From NCBI GenBank assembly GCA_023430325.1, contig JAEZAU010000084.1, positions 1 to 29,750 on the forward strand: 29,750 nt of DNA. Direction: 5' to 3'. The number at the start of each line of letters is the position of its first letter. Within the stretch, counting starts at the first letter, position 1. Position numbers and translations under genes: made by a program. Shown piece after piece: positions 17,276 to 25,795 of the stretch. The notes beneath the pieces are model-generated. The model saw nothing but the letters and a program-made list of their open reading frames with translations. It was not told the origin of the DNA and did no database searches. The DNA is from Bacteroidota bacterium (lineage in GTDB: Bacteria > Bacteroidota > Bacteroidia > Flavobacteriales_F > PHOS-HE28).

Positions 17276-18217
17276 CTATTCGAATGCAGGACAACTGATC
17301 ATTCGTCTGCCGTCACTTTCCTTTCCGCAGGGAGTGATCCCCAAAATGATCTCATGGGTATTGGAACTCACCGCCCGCAACCGCGACGTGGTGATGTCAT
17401 AACTGTATCCGAGCTGGAACGATCCAAGAAATTTCAGCTTCAACATCAGGTTCAAGGCATCTCCACCCCGCAGGCCGACACCGATGGAGAGCGTCCTGTT
17501 CCATTCGGCCATTGCGTTGATATCGATCGCAAAGGGCGATGCTCCGGACCTCTTGATCAATGCCGAGGGAATGACGGCCATCTTCTGGCCGAGGATGAGA
17601 CGGTGACCACCACTGATCATGAAATGCCGGGAAAGTCGTGCCTCTTCCCCAACGTCGCCGATCCGATTGGCGAGTGCATTGTGCAGGGACACCCCCGCCC
17701 AGCTTCTTTTATTGTACCACCAGATGCCGGGTGTGATATCGGGAACCACCAGGGAGGATGCGTTGCCCGCAAGAGCAGGATCGGTATAATCGATCGCGAA
17801 TACGTTGCCCCGATCGAACTTCATCTGCTGAGCACCGGCAAATGCACCGAACGCGAGGTACGTGTCCTGCATCATCTGCAGGTGATATGCGTAGGCAAGA
17901 AGAAAGCGGGTATAACCCCAGTTGCCTGCGTTATCGGCTTCCACGAAAGCGCCTACTCCATGCTTGTTGCGGTTGAAGCCGCGCTTCTTGCCCAGTGTGC
18001 CATGAAGGCTTGCCCAGCCTGTGCGCGGGGCTCCATCGAAACCAACCCACTGCTGACGAACGCCCAAACGCACATCGATACAATCCCGGCTGCCTGCAAC
18101 GGCAGGATTCACGCTGAAGTGATTGAACACGTACTGCGTGTACTGCGTCAGCTGTTGCGCATGCGCGAACGATGTGACCGAGATGATGAGCAGGCAGAGA
18201 GCGTATCGCCTGATCAT
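17276..18217 (-). CDS. PorP/SprF-family type IX secretion partner protein (upstream copy)
   Basis: This 313-residue predicted outer-membrane protein starts at ATG 18217 with a good signal peptide (MIRRYALCLLIISVTSFAHAQ). A longer frame to 18334 is open but would translate back through the preceding gene and has no signal sequence at its start. The mature N-terminus has the family signature QLTQYTQYVFNHFSVNPAVAGSRD and QQWVGFDGAPRTGWASLHG, close to the copy at 7010-7924. Its ATG overlaps the stop of the preceding CHU_C gene in an ATGA arrangement, so translational coupling is likely. It is probably the secretion partner of that small protein, while its distant paralogue serves the giant one; the reverse pairing cannot be excluded. 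The C-terminus carries a slightly long tail (ITPCGKESDGRRMISCPAFE) after the last strand. Its stop lies 14 nt before the giant gene. Confidence 0.92.
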   Translation of the reverse strand: MIRRYALCLLIISVTSFAHAQQLTQYTQYVFNHFSVNPAVAGSRDCIDVRLGVRQQWVGFDGAPRTGWASLHGTLGKKRGFNRNKHGVGAFVEADNAGNWGYTRFLLAYAYHLQMMQDTYLAFGAFAGAQQMKFDRGNVFAIDYTDPALAGNASSLVVPDITPGIWWYNKRSWAGVSLHNALANRIGDVGEEARLSRHFMISGGHRLILGQKMAVIPSALIKRSGASPFAIDINAMAEWNRTLSIGVGLRGGDALNLMLKLKFLGSFQLGYSYDITTSRLRAVSSNTHEIILGITPCGKESDGRRMISCPAFE

Positions 18218-19227
18218 CGGACAAGGGAGATGAAGCCCGCGTATGGTGGCGATCGCCCTTCGAGCTGGTTCAACTGGATGTGGAAATAATAGGTGGCATC
18301 GGGTAGCCTTTTGCCGTTCACCGTGCCATCCCATGGCTCACGATATCCCGTGCTGGAGTAGACCTTCTGTCCCCACCGATCGAAGATCTGGATCTCAGCA
18401 CCAGGATAATCCTCAATGCCGATGATCTCCCAGAGATCGTTCTGACCATCGCCGTTCGGGCTGAACGTATTGGGTGTAAGGATACGTTCAACGATCTCTA
18501 TGTTGATCTGATCGGTGTATGTGCAAGGGCCTACCTCATAGGTGACCGTGTATGTGATGGATTCTGCGGGTGAGGCGATCGGATCGGGAATGTTGGGATT
18601 GCTCAAACCTGCCGTGGGTGACCAGGTGTGGCCGGTTCCACCACTTACAAATAGTTGCACCTCCTCTCCCACGCCGATCACCGTATCGTTGGAAGCGATC
18701 ACTTCCACACCCACCACATCAGCACCAGGACCTGAAAGCTCCATGCTGAAGTCGCACTGCGCTCCACCGGACGTACCAAGCTCACCGCCTACCAGGATCC
18801 AATATTGCGTGTTCGGTGCAAGTGCTGACGTTGTGAGCTGGAGGGAGGAAGCACCACTCGCGCAATTGGCCACCTGCATAAGGCTTGAACAATCAGCACC
18901 TCCGTACACCACGGCCATGAGCTCATCACCAAGACCGGGAACGGCCGCACATTCTATCGCATCGATCTGAAGGGTAACGATACCGCCCTGCCCGTTCGTG
19001 GTGAACTGGTACCACAAAAGGTTATCGAGCGAACTTCCCTGGCAGAAGATCGGCGACCCACCTGCTGCACCGGTGTTCGTGGTGGCCAGTGGCTGTTGCG
19101 CGCAGAGCAGGGCGGCCGTATTACAATCCGCCTGTGCTACTGCGATACCCGGCAACATCATCTGCCCAAGCAGGCAGAGCAAGAACAAGAACTTCCATGT
19201 AGACTTGGATCGCTGCACAATACACAC
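18214..19227 (-). CDS. CHU_C-domain (type B sorting) T9SS cargo protein
   Basis: This is a 337-residue secreted protein. After a hydrophobic leader (FLFLLCLLGQMMLPGIAVAQA) comes a cysteine-containing beta domain of about 140 residues that resembles pre-peptidase/CUB-like modules (LWYQFTT, TLQIDAIEC, PNTQYWILVGG). An Ig-like domain (about 175-247, with YTVTYEVGPC) follows, then a CHU_C type B sorting domain at 249-337 (LTPNTFSPNGDGQND, IQIFDRWGQKVY, EPWDGTVNGKRLPDATYYFHI). The passenger function is unknown; it may be an adhesin or a subunit accompanying the giant protein. No ATG is near the signal peptide: the first possible start is GTG 19227, with another GTG three codons later (19218), so the exact start is unsure. 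It is the first gene of the four-gene operon and overlaps the next gene by 4 nt. Confidence 0.88.
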   Translation of the reverse strand: MCIVQRSKSTWKFLFLLCLLGQMMLPGIAVAQADCNTAALLCAQQPLATTNTGAAGGSPIFCQGSSLDNLLWYQFTTNGQGGIVTLQIDAIECAAVPGLGDELMAVVYGGADCSSLMQVANCASGASSLQLTTSALAPNTQYWILVGGELGTSGGAQCDFSMELSGPGADVVGVEVIASNDTVIGVGEEVQLFVSGGTGHTWSPTAGLSNPNIPDPIASPAESITYTVTYEVGPCTYTDQINIEIVERILTPNTFSPNGDGQNDLWEIIGIEDYPGAEIQIFDRWGQKVYSSTGYREPWDGTVNGKRLPDATYYFHIQLNQLEGRSPPYAGFISLVR

Positions 19228-19332
19228 GTAGGCACCCGAAAGGTAGTGCCATGGGAAACTGCAGGATGTCCGAAGTGCCGTGCTTTTTCACACACCGCGC
19301 TGTTGAGCGGCGCGTGGAGCGTAATGGGATGG

Positions 19333-19404
19333 TGACCCCACCAGGAGTCGAACCTGGATCAAGAGTTTAGGAAACTCCTATTCTATCCATTGAACTATGG
19401 GGTC
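19333..19404 (-). tRNA. tRNA-Arg (CCT anticodon)
   Basis: On the minus strand the acceptor stem GACCCCA (19404-19398) pairs with TGGGGTC (19340-19334), and the discriminator A is at 19333. The anticodon arm is GGAGT-TTCCTAA-ACTCT, giving anticodon CCT. The T-arm is CCAGG-TTCGACT-CCTGG, and the D-arm contains AGTTCAATGGATAGAAT. CCA is not encoded. Confidence 0.95.
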
Positions 19405-19419
19405 CGGGAAGAACGGCCG

Positions 19420-19427
19420 CAAAGGTA
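19420..19427 (-). promoter_or_regulatory. -7 element of tRNA-Arg promoter
   Basis: TACCTTTG on the minus strand is a perfect match to the Bacteroidota -7 consensus TAnnTTTG and is followed by GC as usual. It lies 15 nt upstream of the mature tRNA 5' end. No TTG is visible at the expected -33 position, so the call rests on the -7 box and its location. Confidence 0.55.
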
Positions 19428-19439
19428 TGCAGCTACGGG

Positions 19440-20402
19440 CTAGATGCGCCGCGCACTGATCTTCAAGCGGCGGTGGAGCCAATGCTGCAAACGCTGGAAT
19501 GCCCGCACATGGAGTTCCCGATCGGCGAAGACCCTGCGATCAAGCCAATGCTCGTAGAACTTGTCATCCACCGGGCCCACCAACGGGAATTGCACATCCT
19601 TCACCGGAAGACGCGCATTGATATCGTCATTATATGTGGTGTGCGTGGCGTTCTCATCAAAGCCGAGATTGGAGATGAGGTTCACGAAAGGGTGGAGAAA
19701 ATCCATCTTCCGGTCCAGGCACAGATGCACGAATTGATAATCCCACGTATCCATTGAACCGCTCTTCACCGCATCGAACACGTACTTCATGTACTGTTGC
19801 GTGTTCGCACTTTTCACTGCCACACGATCGATGCTCTTCGGATCGCCGTTCCAGTTGGATATCTGCGGATCGTACTGATCCCAGACACGGCGCCACGTGG
19901 CCCAGCCCCAGATCATGGGATAAGAGATGCGGCCGAATTCGTTCGGGCTCCGCTTACTGTGCAATGGCCTGAAATCGGCCGCTATTCCGCCGACGCTTTT
20001 GTCGTTCTTGTACCGATCGAGCAACTCGTCGCAGAACGGGAAGAACGTAGGCGCAACCTTGCAATCATCTTCAATGATGATGCCTTGCTCCTCATTCTGG
20101 AAGAACCAGGTTATCGCACCGCTTACTGCCTGCTTGCAGCCCAGGTTACTCTCACGGAACAGCGTCTTCACCTCACAGGGCCAATCAACCCGCTGCAGCA
20201 CTTCGGCACGCAGATCTTCGACCACTTGTTCTTCCCCTGTCTTATGCTGGCGCGGACCGTCCGATGCCACATAAAGCCTTGGCGGACGGGCGTTCCTGAT
20301 GGTCTCAAAGACCTCCAACGTATTGTCCGGCCTGTTGAAGATCAAGAACAATACCGCATTCCTGCACCCCCTGCCGATCTGAGAACCGTTCCCTATTGCC
20401 AT
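19440..20402 (-). CDS. HlpA-like family 2-type glycosyltransferase
   Basis: This 320-residue soluble protein has a nucleotide-diphospho-sugar transferase fold. The N-terminal strand AVLFLIFNRPDNT is followed by LYVASDGPR (about 43-52). A helix-rich stretch precedes an acidic metal-binding motif, IIIEDDC (about 109-114), which takes the place of the DxD site. WGWATWRRVWDQYD follows at about 165-178. This combination is typical of proteins annotated as hemolytic protein HlpA-like or GT2-like glycosyltransferases in Bacteroidota, often with surface polysaccharide genes. The acceptor is not known. The frame is open to 20585, but the fold begins shortly after ATG 20402, and a longer form would overlap the divergent membrane gene by about 80 nt, so 20402 was taken as the start. 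Confidence 0.8.
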   Translation of the reverse strand: MAIGNGSQIGRGCRNAVLFLIFNRPDNTLEVFETIRNARPPRLYVASDGPRQHKTGEEQVVEDLRAEVLQRVDWPCEVKTLFRESNLGCKQAVSGAITWFFQNEEQGIIIEDDCKVAPTFFPFCDELLDRYKNDKSVGGIAADFRPLHSKRSPNEFGRISYPMIWGWATWRRVWDQYDPQISNWNGDPKSIDRVAVKSANTQQYMKYVFDAVKSGSMDTWDYQFVHLCLDRKMDFLHPFVNLISNLGFDENATHTTYNDDINARLPVKDVQFPLVGPVDDKFYEHWLDRRVFADRELHVRAFQRLQHWLHRRLKISARRI

Positions 20403-20504
20403 TGCTGATATGCCTGCAAAGATGAGGACATGAACAAGGCCATGGTACGATAGGGACTGAAGAAAGTTCCATATGCAGGCGGAAACTCCTTTCTTTTGAA
20501 GCTC

Positions 20505-21977
20505 ATGCCGGCTTCTCGTTCGCGCCTGCTCATTGTGCTCCTCGCCCTGGTCTGTGCCTTCACATGGAACGCGTGGAACCTGCATGTCATGCGTCAGTTA
20601 CCCGATCATCATGTCAGACTTCGCAACGATAGGACAGTGGCCACTGCGGATGATGTTTCTTACCTGAAACCCGCTGAAGATCTCCTGCGTGGATCGAATG
20701 GCGATCCGATCGAACCTTCATTGATCATCCGATCTCCCGGTTATGGCATCTGGTATTTCCTGTTCCGGATAGTGGCGGATCCACCTCTCGCGCTTTCATT
20801 GATCGCGATCCTGCAGGTGCTGCTCTTTGCTGCATCGGTAGGCATGTTGCATTTCTCATTGGAACGATCGGGTGTACCATTATCGATCACCAATTTTTTC
20901 TCCATCGCCTTTGCGATCCTCCCGACATTCCAGGGATTTCTGTTCTACACGCTCACCGAAGGCGTAACGCCTGCCTACATTCTTTTCTGTGTCTGCTCTG
21001 CGATCCTTTTCTCGATCGAAGGAAATAAGAGATGGCTCGCTCTCGGAACGATCGCGTGGTGCTTGTTGCTTTTGACACGACCGATCCTTGGCTGGGCGGG
21101 TCTTCCATTGTTACTGGTTGGTCGGACGCATCGAGGCAGCATTCGTTGGATGCCATGGATCGCTCCGATCCCATTGCTGATCTGGATGGGCCATGAAAGT
21201 TTGAAGAGCGGGTATCTCATCTCACCGCATCCTGTCTACCGGCCTGAAGCGATCAACGTCTATCGTCCACCGCACGCGGCTTTCTGGGATCTCGGAAAGA
21301 GTTGGGGCCTTACCGCCGTCCCGTTCCACAACCTGATGGAGCATGCTTTCCATACCGCGCTGATATGCGAGCCGATCGATGGTCTTGCGGAAGAATTCAT
21401 CCAGAGCGCTCCGCCCGGGCATCTGTCCGGAACACAACAGACCGCGATCCGATCGGCATTCCGGCAATGGCAACAATTCACCTGTTCAACCCACGCGCCG
21501 ATCCTGGCCCAAGGCACCCTTTTTCCTTCCACTTCTTTCAAGGAAGAACAACAGATCGTGAACGCGCTACGCGAATTGACATGGCAATACCGATCGGAGC
21601 ATCCTGTGCAATACGCGCTCATCGTACCAATGCGCGTGGTGAAGCAAATGATCCTTCATTCGAACCTCAACTTGTACATGTTCCAACACACGTACCGTGG
21701 TGTCTGGTGGATGGAGAGTCTGCGCTGGATCTCGTTGATCGTTCACGTGGTCCTGTTGTCATCGATCTTCATCATTCCGTGGATGAAGATCCCGCGAGTG
21801 TTGCGCATCGCCGCATTTTTCGCGCTTCTTTATCTGATCTATCTCGCATTCATCCAACGCGGGATCGAGGAGCGATACACGCTTCCAGTGTTGCATCTTG
21901 CGATGTTGCTACTACCGTTCGGGCTCCAGCGTTACTTCGATCGAAGTACTACCGCACCTCCGCTCCCGCATCGATGA
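20505..21977 (+). CDS. multi-pass membrane protein, possible GT-C-type glycosyltransferase
   Basis: This is a 490-residue integral membrane protein with about ten hydrophobic segments. One lies near the N-terminus (LLIVLLALVCAFTW), several between about 90 and 220, and a cluster of three near the C-terminus (WISLIVHVVLLSSIFIIP, IAAFFALLYLIYLAF, LHLAMLLLPFGL). The loop after the first helix contains DDVSYLKPAEDLL and IIRSPGYGIWYFLF. This resembles the acidic first loop of GT-C lipid-linked sugar transferases, and the C-terminal ERYTLPVLHLAMLL resembles their last helices. The similarity is by layout only, so the function is tentative. The start was moved from TTG 20496 to ATG 20505. The TTCTTTTG at 20491-20498 resembles a -7 box (one mismatch) and would give almost no leader. 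The 3' end overlaps convergent metG by 29 nt. Confidence 0.72.
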   Translation: MPASRSRLLIVLLALVCAFTWNAWNLHVMRQLPDHHVRLRNDRTVATADDVSYLKPAEDLLRGSNGDPIEPSLIIRSPGYGIWYFLFRIVADPPLALSLIAILQVLLFAASVGMLHFSLERSGVPLSITNFFSIAFAILPTFQGFLFYTLTEGVTPAYILFCVCSAILFSIEGNKRWLALGTIAWCLLLLTRPILGWAGLPLLLVGRTHRGSIRWMPWIAPIPLLIWMGHESLKSGYLISPHPVYRPEAINVYRPPHAAFWDLGKSWGLTAVPFHNLMEHAFHTALICEPIDGLAEEFIQSAPPGHLSGTQQTAIRSAFRQWQQFTCSTHAPILAQGTLFPSTSFKEEQQIVNALRELTWQYRSEHPVQYALIVPMRVVKQMILHSNLNLYMFQHTYRGVWWMESLRWISLIVHVVLLSSIFIIPWMKIPRVLRIAAFFALLYLIYLAFIQRGIEERYTLPVLHLAMLLLPFGLQRYFDRSTTAPPLPHR

Positions 21978-24051
21978 TGTTCTTCGGCTGAACGAAGACC
22001 AATTTTCCTTCCTTGTCCTCGGCCATCAACACCATTCCCTGGCTTTCCACTCCACGCATCTTGCGCGGTTCAAGGTTCGCGACAAGGACCAGCTGCTGAC
22101 CCGGAAGATCTTCCGGTGCATAATGCAACGCGATGCCACTGACAACGGTGCGGGGTGACGTTTCACCGATATCGATCGAAAGCTTCAACAACTTATCGGC
22201 CTTCGGGACACGTTCTGCTGTAACGATCGTTCCTACGCGCAGATCGAGTTTTGCAAAATCATCGAAATTGATGTTCGCCTTTGTCACAGGTGCTTCGATC
22301 TTCGATGCCGAACTGGTAGTTGCGGTCGTTGTCACAGGTTCGTTCGCTTTCAATAGATCGATCTCTTTTTGGATCTCTTCATCGGTGATCGGCCGGAATA
22401 GATGTTCGGCTCTTCCAAGTAATTGTCCCGGTGTAACCAGATCCTTCCGGAAGGCATCATCCCACGCAAGTCGATCCAATGAAAGCATGCGGCGCAGCTT
22501 TTCAGCAGTGAACGGTAGGAACGGTTCCAGTACGATGCTCAGCGTGGCGGCGATGTTCAATCCATTGTACAATACGGTGCGTGTGCGATCGGGATCGATC
22601 TTCTCCAATTTCCAAGGCTCCGTATCGGTCAAATACTTGTTTCCCGCGCGAGCCACGTTCATCGCACTGGCCAACGCATCGCGCAAGCGGAACGCATCGA
22701 TCTGTCGCGCGATGTCCTCCACGCTTGCATGGATGGCGCTCCATGTGGAAAGATCCAACTCGTGCGTTCCTTCCACCGGATCGGGTGCCTTTCCATCATA
22801 GAACTTGTGGCATAGCACGAACACGCGCTGGACAAAATTTCCAATGATCGCTACGAGTTCGTTGTTGTTCTTCTCTTGAAAGTCCCTCCAGGTGAATTCG
22901 CTGTCCTTGTACTCCGGAATGATGGTACCGAGCGCATAACGCAACTCATCCTGGCGGCCGGGCCAACGCTCCAGATATTCATGCAGCCACACGGCCCAGT
23001 TGCGGCTTGTGCTGATCTTGCGCCCTTCGAGGTTCAGGAATTCGTTGGCCGGAACGTTCTGCGGAAGCACAAGACCGCCGTGCATCTTCAACAGGATCGG
23101 GAAGATGATGCAATGGAAAACGATGTTGTCCTTTCCGATGAACTGCACCAGACGTGTGTCCTCGCTCTTCCACCACTTCTGCCAATCCTGCTGATGATCC
23201 TCTGCCCATTGCCTGGTGGCACTGATGTAGCCGATCGGTGCATCCATCCATACATAGAGCACTTTCCCTTCAGCGTTGTTCAACGGTACCGGCACACCCC
23301 AATCCAGATCGCGTGTCATCGCGCGCGGACGAAGACCGTCCTTCAACCATGAGTTGCATTGACCAAGTACTTGTGGCTTCCATTCCTTCGGATCGTGATG
23401 CTGCGAACCATCCAGCTTTCCTGTATTGATCCATTCCTCCACCCATTGCTGACTTCGATCCATCGGCAGGTACCAATGCTTCGTTGGCCTCAGCACCGGC
23501 TTCGATCCGCTCAACGTGCTCCGCGGATCGATGAGGTCCTTCGGACTTAAGGCACTTCCACACTTCTCACATTGATCGCCATAGGCATCAGGATTCCCGC
23601 ATTTGGGGCAGGTACCCATGATGTACCGATCGGCCAGGAATTGCTTCGCCTGTTCATCGAAATATTGCTGCTCTTCCTTCTCGATGAACGATCCATTCTC
23701 ATGCAGCTTGAGGAAGAATTGCTGTGACGTCTCGCGGTGCAGGTCCGCGCTGGTACGGTGATAGATATCGAACCGGATCCCTAGATCCGTGAAAGATCTG
23801 CCCATCAACGCATGATACTTGTCCACGATCGCTCCCGGCGTTGTGCCTTCCTTCATCGCGCGAATGGTGATCGCCGCGCCATGCTCATCACTTCCACAAA
23901 CGAAGAGCACTTCCCTTCCACGCTGTCTCAGGTTGCGCACATAGATATCCGCAGGCAGATACGCGCCCGCAATATGGCCTATGTGCAAAGGCCCGTTGGC
24001 ATAAGGCAATGCGGCGGTAACAAGATGTCGCTTGGGCTCTGTTGAATTCAC
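21949..24051 (-). CDS. metG: methionyl-tRNA synthetase
   Basis: This class I aminoacyl-tRNA synthetase of about 700 residues charges tRNA-Met with methionine. It shows the HIGH signature (PLHIGH, residues 21-26) and a CPKCG...CEKCG four-cysteine zinc knuckle in the connective peptide. It also has WMDAPIGYISATRQWA and FIGKDNIVFHCIIFP in the catalytic core, and KISTS in place of the KMSKS loop (GRKISTSRNW). The C-terminus is a Trbp111-type tRNA-binding domain (FDDFAKLDLRVGTIV...GMVLMA), as usual in Bacteroidota and E. coli. No ATG lies near the start of the homologous region: GTG 24051 (followed by NSTEPKRHLVTAALPYANG) fits the usual N-terminus. An ATG at 24108 would add 19 residues and share bases with the start codon of the divergent gene. 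Confidence 0.96.
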   Translation of the reverse strand: MNSTEPKRHLVTAALPYANGPLHIGHIAGAYLPADIYVRNLRQRGREVLFVCGSDEHGAAITIRAMKEGTTPGAIVDKYHALMGRSFTDLGIRFDIYHRTSADLHRETSQQFFLKLHENGSFIEKEEQQYFDEQAKQFLADRYIMGTCPKCGNPDAYGDQCEKCGSALSPKDLIDPRSTLSGSKPVLRPTKHWYLPMDRSQQWVEEWINTGKLDGSQHHDPKEWKPQVLGQCNSWLKDGLRPRAMTRDLDWGVPVPLNNAEGKVLYVWMDAPIGYISATRQWAEDHQQDWQKWWKSEDTRLVQFIGKDNIVFHCIIFPILLKMHGGLVLPQNVPANEFLNLEGRKISTSRNWAVWLHEYLERWPGRQDELRYALGTIIPEYKDSEFTWRDFQEKNNNELVAIIGNFVQRVFVLCHKFYDGKAPDPVEGTHELDLSTWSAIHASVEDIARQIDAFRLRDALASAMNVARAGNKYLTDTEPWKLEKIDPDRTRTVLYNGLNIAATLSIVLEPFLPFTAEKLRRMLSLDRLAWDDAFRKDLVTPGQLLGRAEHLFRPITDEEIQKEIDLLKANEPVTTTATTSSASKIEAPVTKANINFDDFAKLDLRVGTIVTAERVPKADKLLKLSIDIGETSPRTVVSGIALHYAPEDLPGQQLVLVANLEPRKMRGVESQGMVLMAEDKEGKLVFVQPKNIIDAGAEVR

Positions 24052-24082
24052 GCGGGTAAGCTGTGCGGTTGAGTTCGGCGCG

Positions 24083-24094
24083 CAAGTTAGCTTG
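24083..24094. promoter_or_regulatory. possible face-to-face -7-like boxes between metG and the LD-carboxypeptidase gene
   Basis: The 12-mer CAAGTTAGCTTG reads TAGCTTG on the plus strand and TAACTTG on the minus strand. Each is one T short of TAnnTTTG. It lies in the 55-nt gap between the two divergent genes, but no TTG sits 19-21 nt upstream of either box. Confidence 0.25.
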
Positions 24095-24106
24095 GCACCC
24101 GCTAGC

Positions 24107-25027
24107 ATGATCGCTCCCCCACCCCTGCGGCCCGGCGATACCATCGCGATCGTTCCCACCGCACGCGCCATTTCAGTGGAAGAACTGGAGGCCGGCATCG
24201 CACTTGCAAAAAGTTGGGGCTTGCTCGTGAAACTTGGGCAAGGTGTCGGATGCAAGCATTTCCAACAGGCCGGTACTGACATGGAACGTTTGGAAGATCT
24301 TCAGGCGGCGATCAATGATCCGGATGTGCGGGCGATCTGGTGTGCGCGCGGCGGCTATGGGACCATCAGGTTGTTGGACCGGATCGATCTTCGGCCATTG
24401 ATGAGAGATCCGAAATGGATCGTGGGATTCAGCGATATCACGGCGTTACACAATACGCTGCACAACTTTGGTCTACGGTCCATCCATGCGCAAATGCCGT
24501 TCAACATCCAGGGCAAGTCCCCGGCGACGCAGGAAACGTTGAGACGTGCTTTGTTCGGCGAGCCTTTTTCGATCGAAATGAGTTCGATGGAGATCCATGG
24601 AATGGATCGGCAAGGCCAGGGAGAAGGGTTCTTGATCGGTGGAAACCTGTCGATCCTGAATGCACTCCGCGGAACACCGTACGACATCGATCCAACAGGT
24701 AAGATCCTGTTCCTGGAAGATCTGGATGAATTGCTCTATCACCTCGATCGAATGGTGCAGAATCTGCGTCTTGCAGGATGGTTCAAGGCCCTTGCAGGTC
24801 TGATCATCGGCGGCATGACCGAGATGCGCAACAAGAACGAGAACGATCCGTTCGGCATGAGCGCAGAAGAGATCATTTCCGATGCGATCGGCGAAGTGGC
24901 CTATCCCGTCTGCTTCGGTTTTCCGGCAGGTCACATCGATGACAACCGTGCCTTGATCCTCGGAGGCAAGGCCAGGCTCACGGTCGAAAAAGATCGCGTA
25001 GAGCTGCTCTATCTCGATCCGGCCTAA
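24107..25027 (+). CDS. LD-carboxypeptidase (peptidase family S66)
   Basis: This 306-residue protein matches the LdcA/MccF family, which trims the terminal D-alanine from muropeptide tetrapeptides during peptidoglycan recycling. Family elements are in order: LRPGDTIAIVPTAR near the N-terminus, WCARGGYGTIRLLD at about 78-91, the nucleophile elbow GFSDITALH with Ser109, LFLEDLDE with catalytic Glu204, and GFPAGHIDDN with His276. Ser, Glu and His together make the S66 triad. No signal peptide is seen, so it should be cytoplasmic. ATG 24107 was chosen because the alignment-like start (PPPLRPGD) follows it directly; the frame is open 75 nt further upstream without family sequence. It is divergent from metG and overlaps the convergent DUF4412 gene by 4 nt. 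Confidence 0.93.
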   Translation: MIAPPPLRPGDTIAIVPTARAISVEELEAGIALAKSWGLLVKLGQGVGCKHFQQAGTDMERLEDLQAAINDPDVRAIWCARGGYGTIRLLDRIDLRPLMRDPKWIVGFSDITALHNTLHNFGLRSIHAQMPFNIQGKSPATQETLRRALFGEPFSIEMSSMEIHGMDRQGQGEGFLIGGNLSILNALRGTPYDIDPTGKILFLEDLDELLYHLDRMVQNLRLAGWFKALAGLIIGGMTEMRNKNENDPFGMSAEEIISDAIGEVAYPVCFGFPAGHIDDNRALILGGKARLTVEKDRVELLYLDPA

Positions 25028-25668
25028 TTCCGCTCGAAACGGTTGTAATCCGCAGGTATCTCGAAGAGCGCCTGTTTCTGTGCAGCCTTGGTGACCCGTG
25101 TCACCTCCAACCTGCTCACTTCGGCGCCATCGAGTTTCTGCTCGATCCCCAGCATGGGGAACACGCCTTTGGCGTCCTTTATCTTGAGGAAGAAGAGCGC
25201 CTGTTCATCCTTGCGGTTCAAAGTTTCCAGAAGTGGAATGAAGAAGTTGAACTCATCGGCCGCCACCCAATAGGTCATCTGCCGGTCCTCTTTTGGGCTT
25301 TTCACGGTCCACTTTTCGCACTTGTAGCCGGCGATATCCTTCAACTCGGTGGTCTTCTGCACCTGGGCCTCCACCTCCTTGGGAAGGCGCATGTTCGGCA
25401 CATCCATGTACAGCTGACGTTCGGGGCTTATCGCTGTAACTGTCCGATCGCGAGTATCCACCAGCATGATGCCCTGGATCTCTCCGCGGGAGCTGATCTC
25501 CTCGATCCTGATCATATCGTTCTTCACGAAATACTTGTAATTGGTCACAACAGGTCCGGTCGTCTTGGTGAACTCGATCACGCCTTCAAAAGATTGAGCG
25601 TTCACCGTAGTGCACAGCATCACCGGCATCAATGCCGCGCTGGCCAGGAGTAGAAGTTTCGATCGCAT
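25024..25668 (-). CDS. DUF4412 domain-containing secreted protein
   Basis: This 214-residue protein has a signal peptide (MRSKLLLLASAALMPVMLCTTVNAQ). The mature part begins SFEGVIEFTK and continues with a YKYFVKNDMIRIE stretch, MLVDTRDRTVTAISPERQLYMDV, and IAGYKCEKWTVKSPKEDRQMTYWVA. This order of short antiparallel strands is typical of DUF4412 proteins in Bacteroidota, which are exported and of unknown function, probably periplasmic. The start was taken as ATG 25668; a TTG at 25689 would add seven residues before the signal sequence. It converges with the LD-carboxypeptidase gene with a 4-nt overlap and stands alone upstream. I cannot assign a substrate or partner. Confidence 0.85.
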   Translation of the reverse strand: MRSKLLLLASAALMPVMLCTTVNAQSFEGVIEFTKTTGPVVTNYKYFVKNDMIRIEEISSRGEIQGIMLVDTRDRTVTAISPERQLYMDVPNMRLPKEVEAQVQKTTELKDIAGYKCEKWTVKSPKEDRQMTYWVAADEFNFFIPLLETLNRKDEQALFFLKIKDAKGVFPMLGIEQKLDGAEVSRLEVTRVTKAAQKQALFEIPADYNRFERN

Positions 25669-25795
25669 CAGGTGGGGGTTTAGCTTCAAGAAGTCACCGT
25701 GTAAGGCCTTCGGATAACGGAAGTGGCGGAAAAGTCCTCAATTTTATGGCTTCAACGGTGAGCACGGCCAATGGTCGCGCACCTATTTTCAACGG

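Noticed and set aside
19290..19316. Inverted repeat (CGCGC ... GCGCG) between tRNA-Arg and the CHU_C operon as a terminator
   Set aside because: The stem is only five perfect pairs with a 9-nt loop, and no T-tract follows it in the direction of tRNA-Arg transcription.
20403..20585. N-terminal extension of the HlpA-like glycosyltransferase
   Set aside because: It lacks glycosyltransferase sequence, is rich in charged residues unlike a leader, and overlaps the divergent membrane gene.
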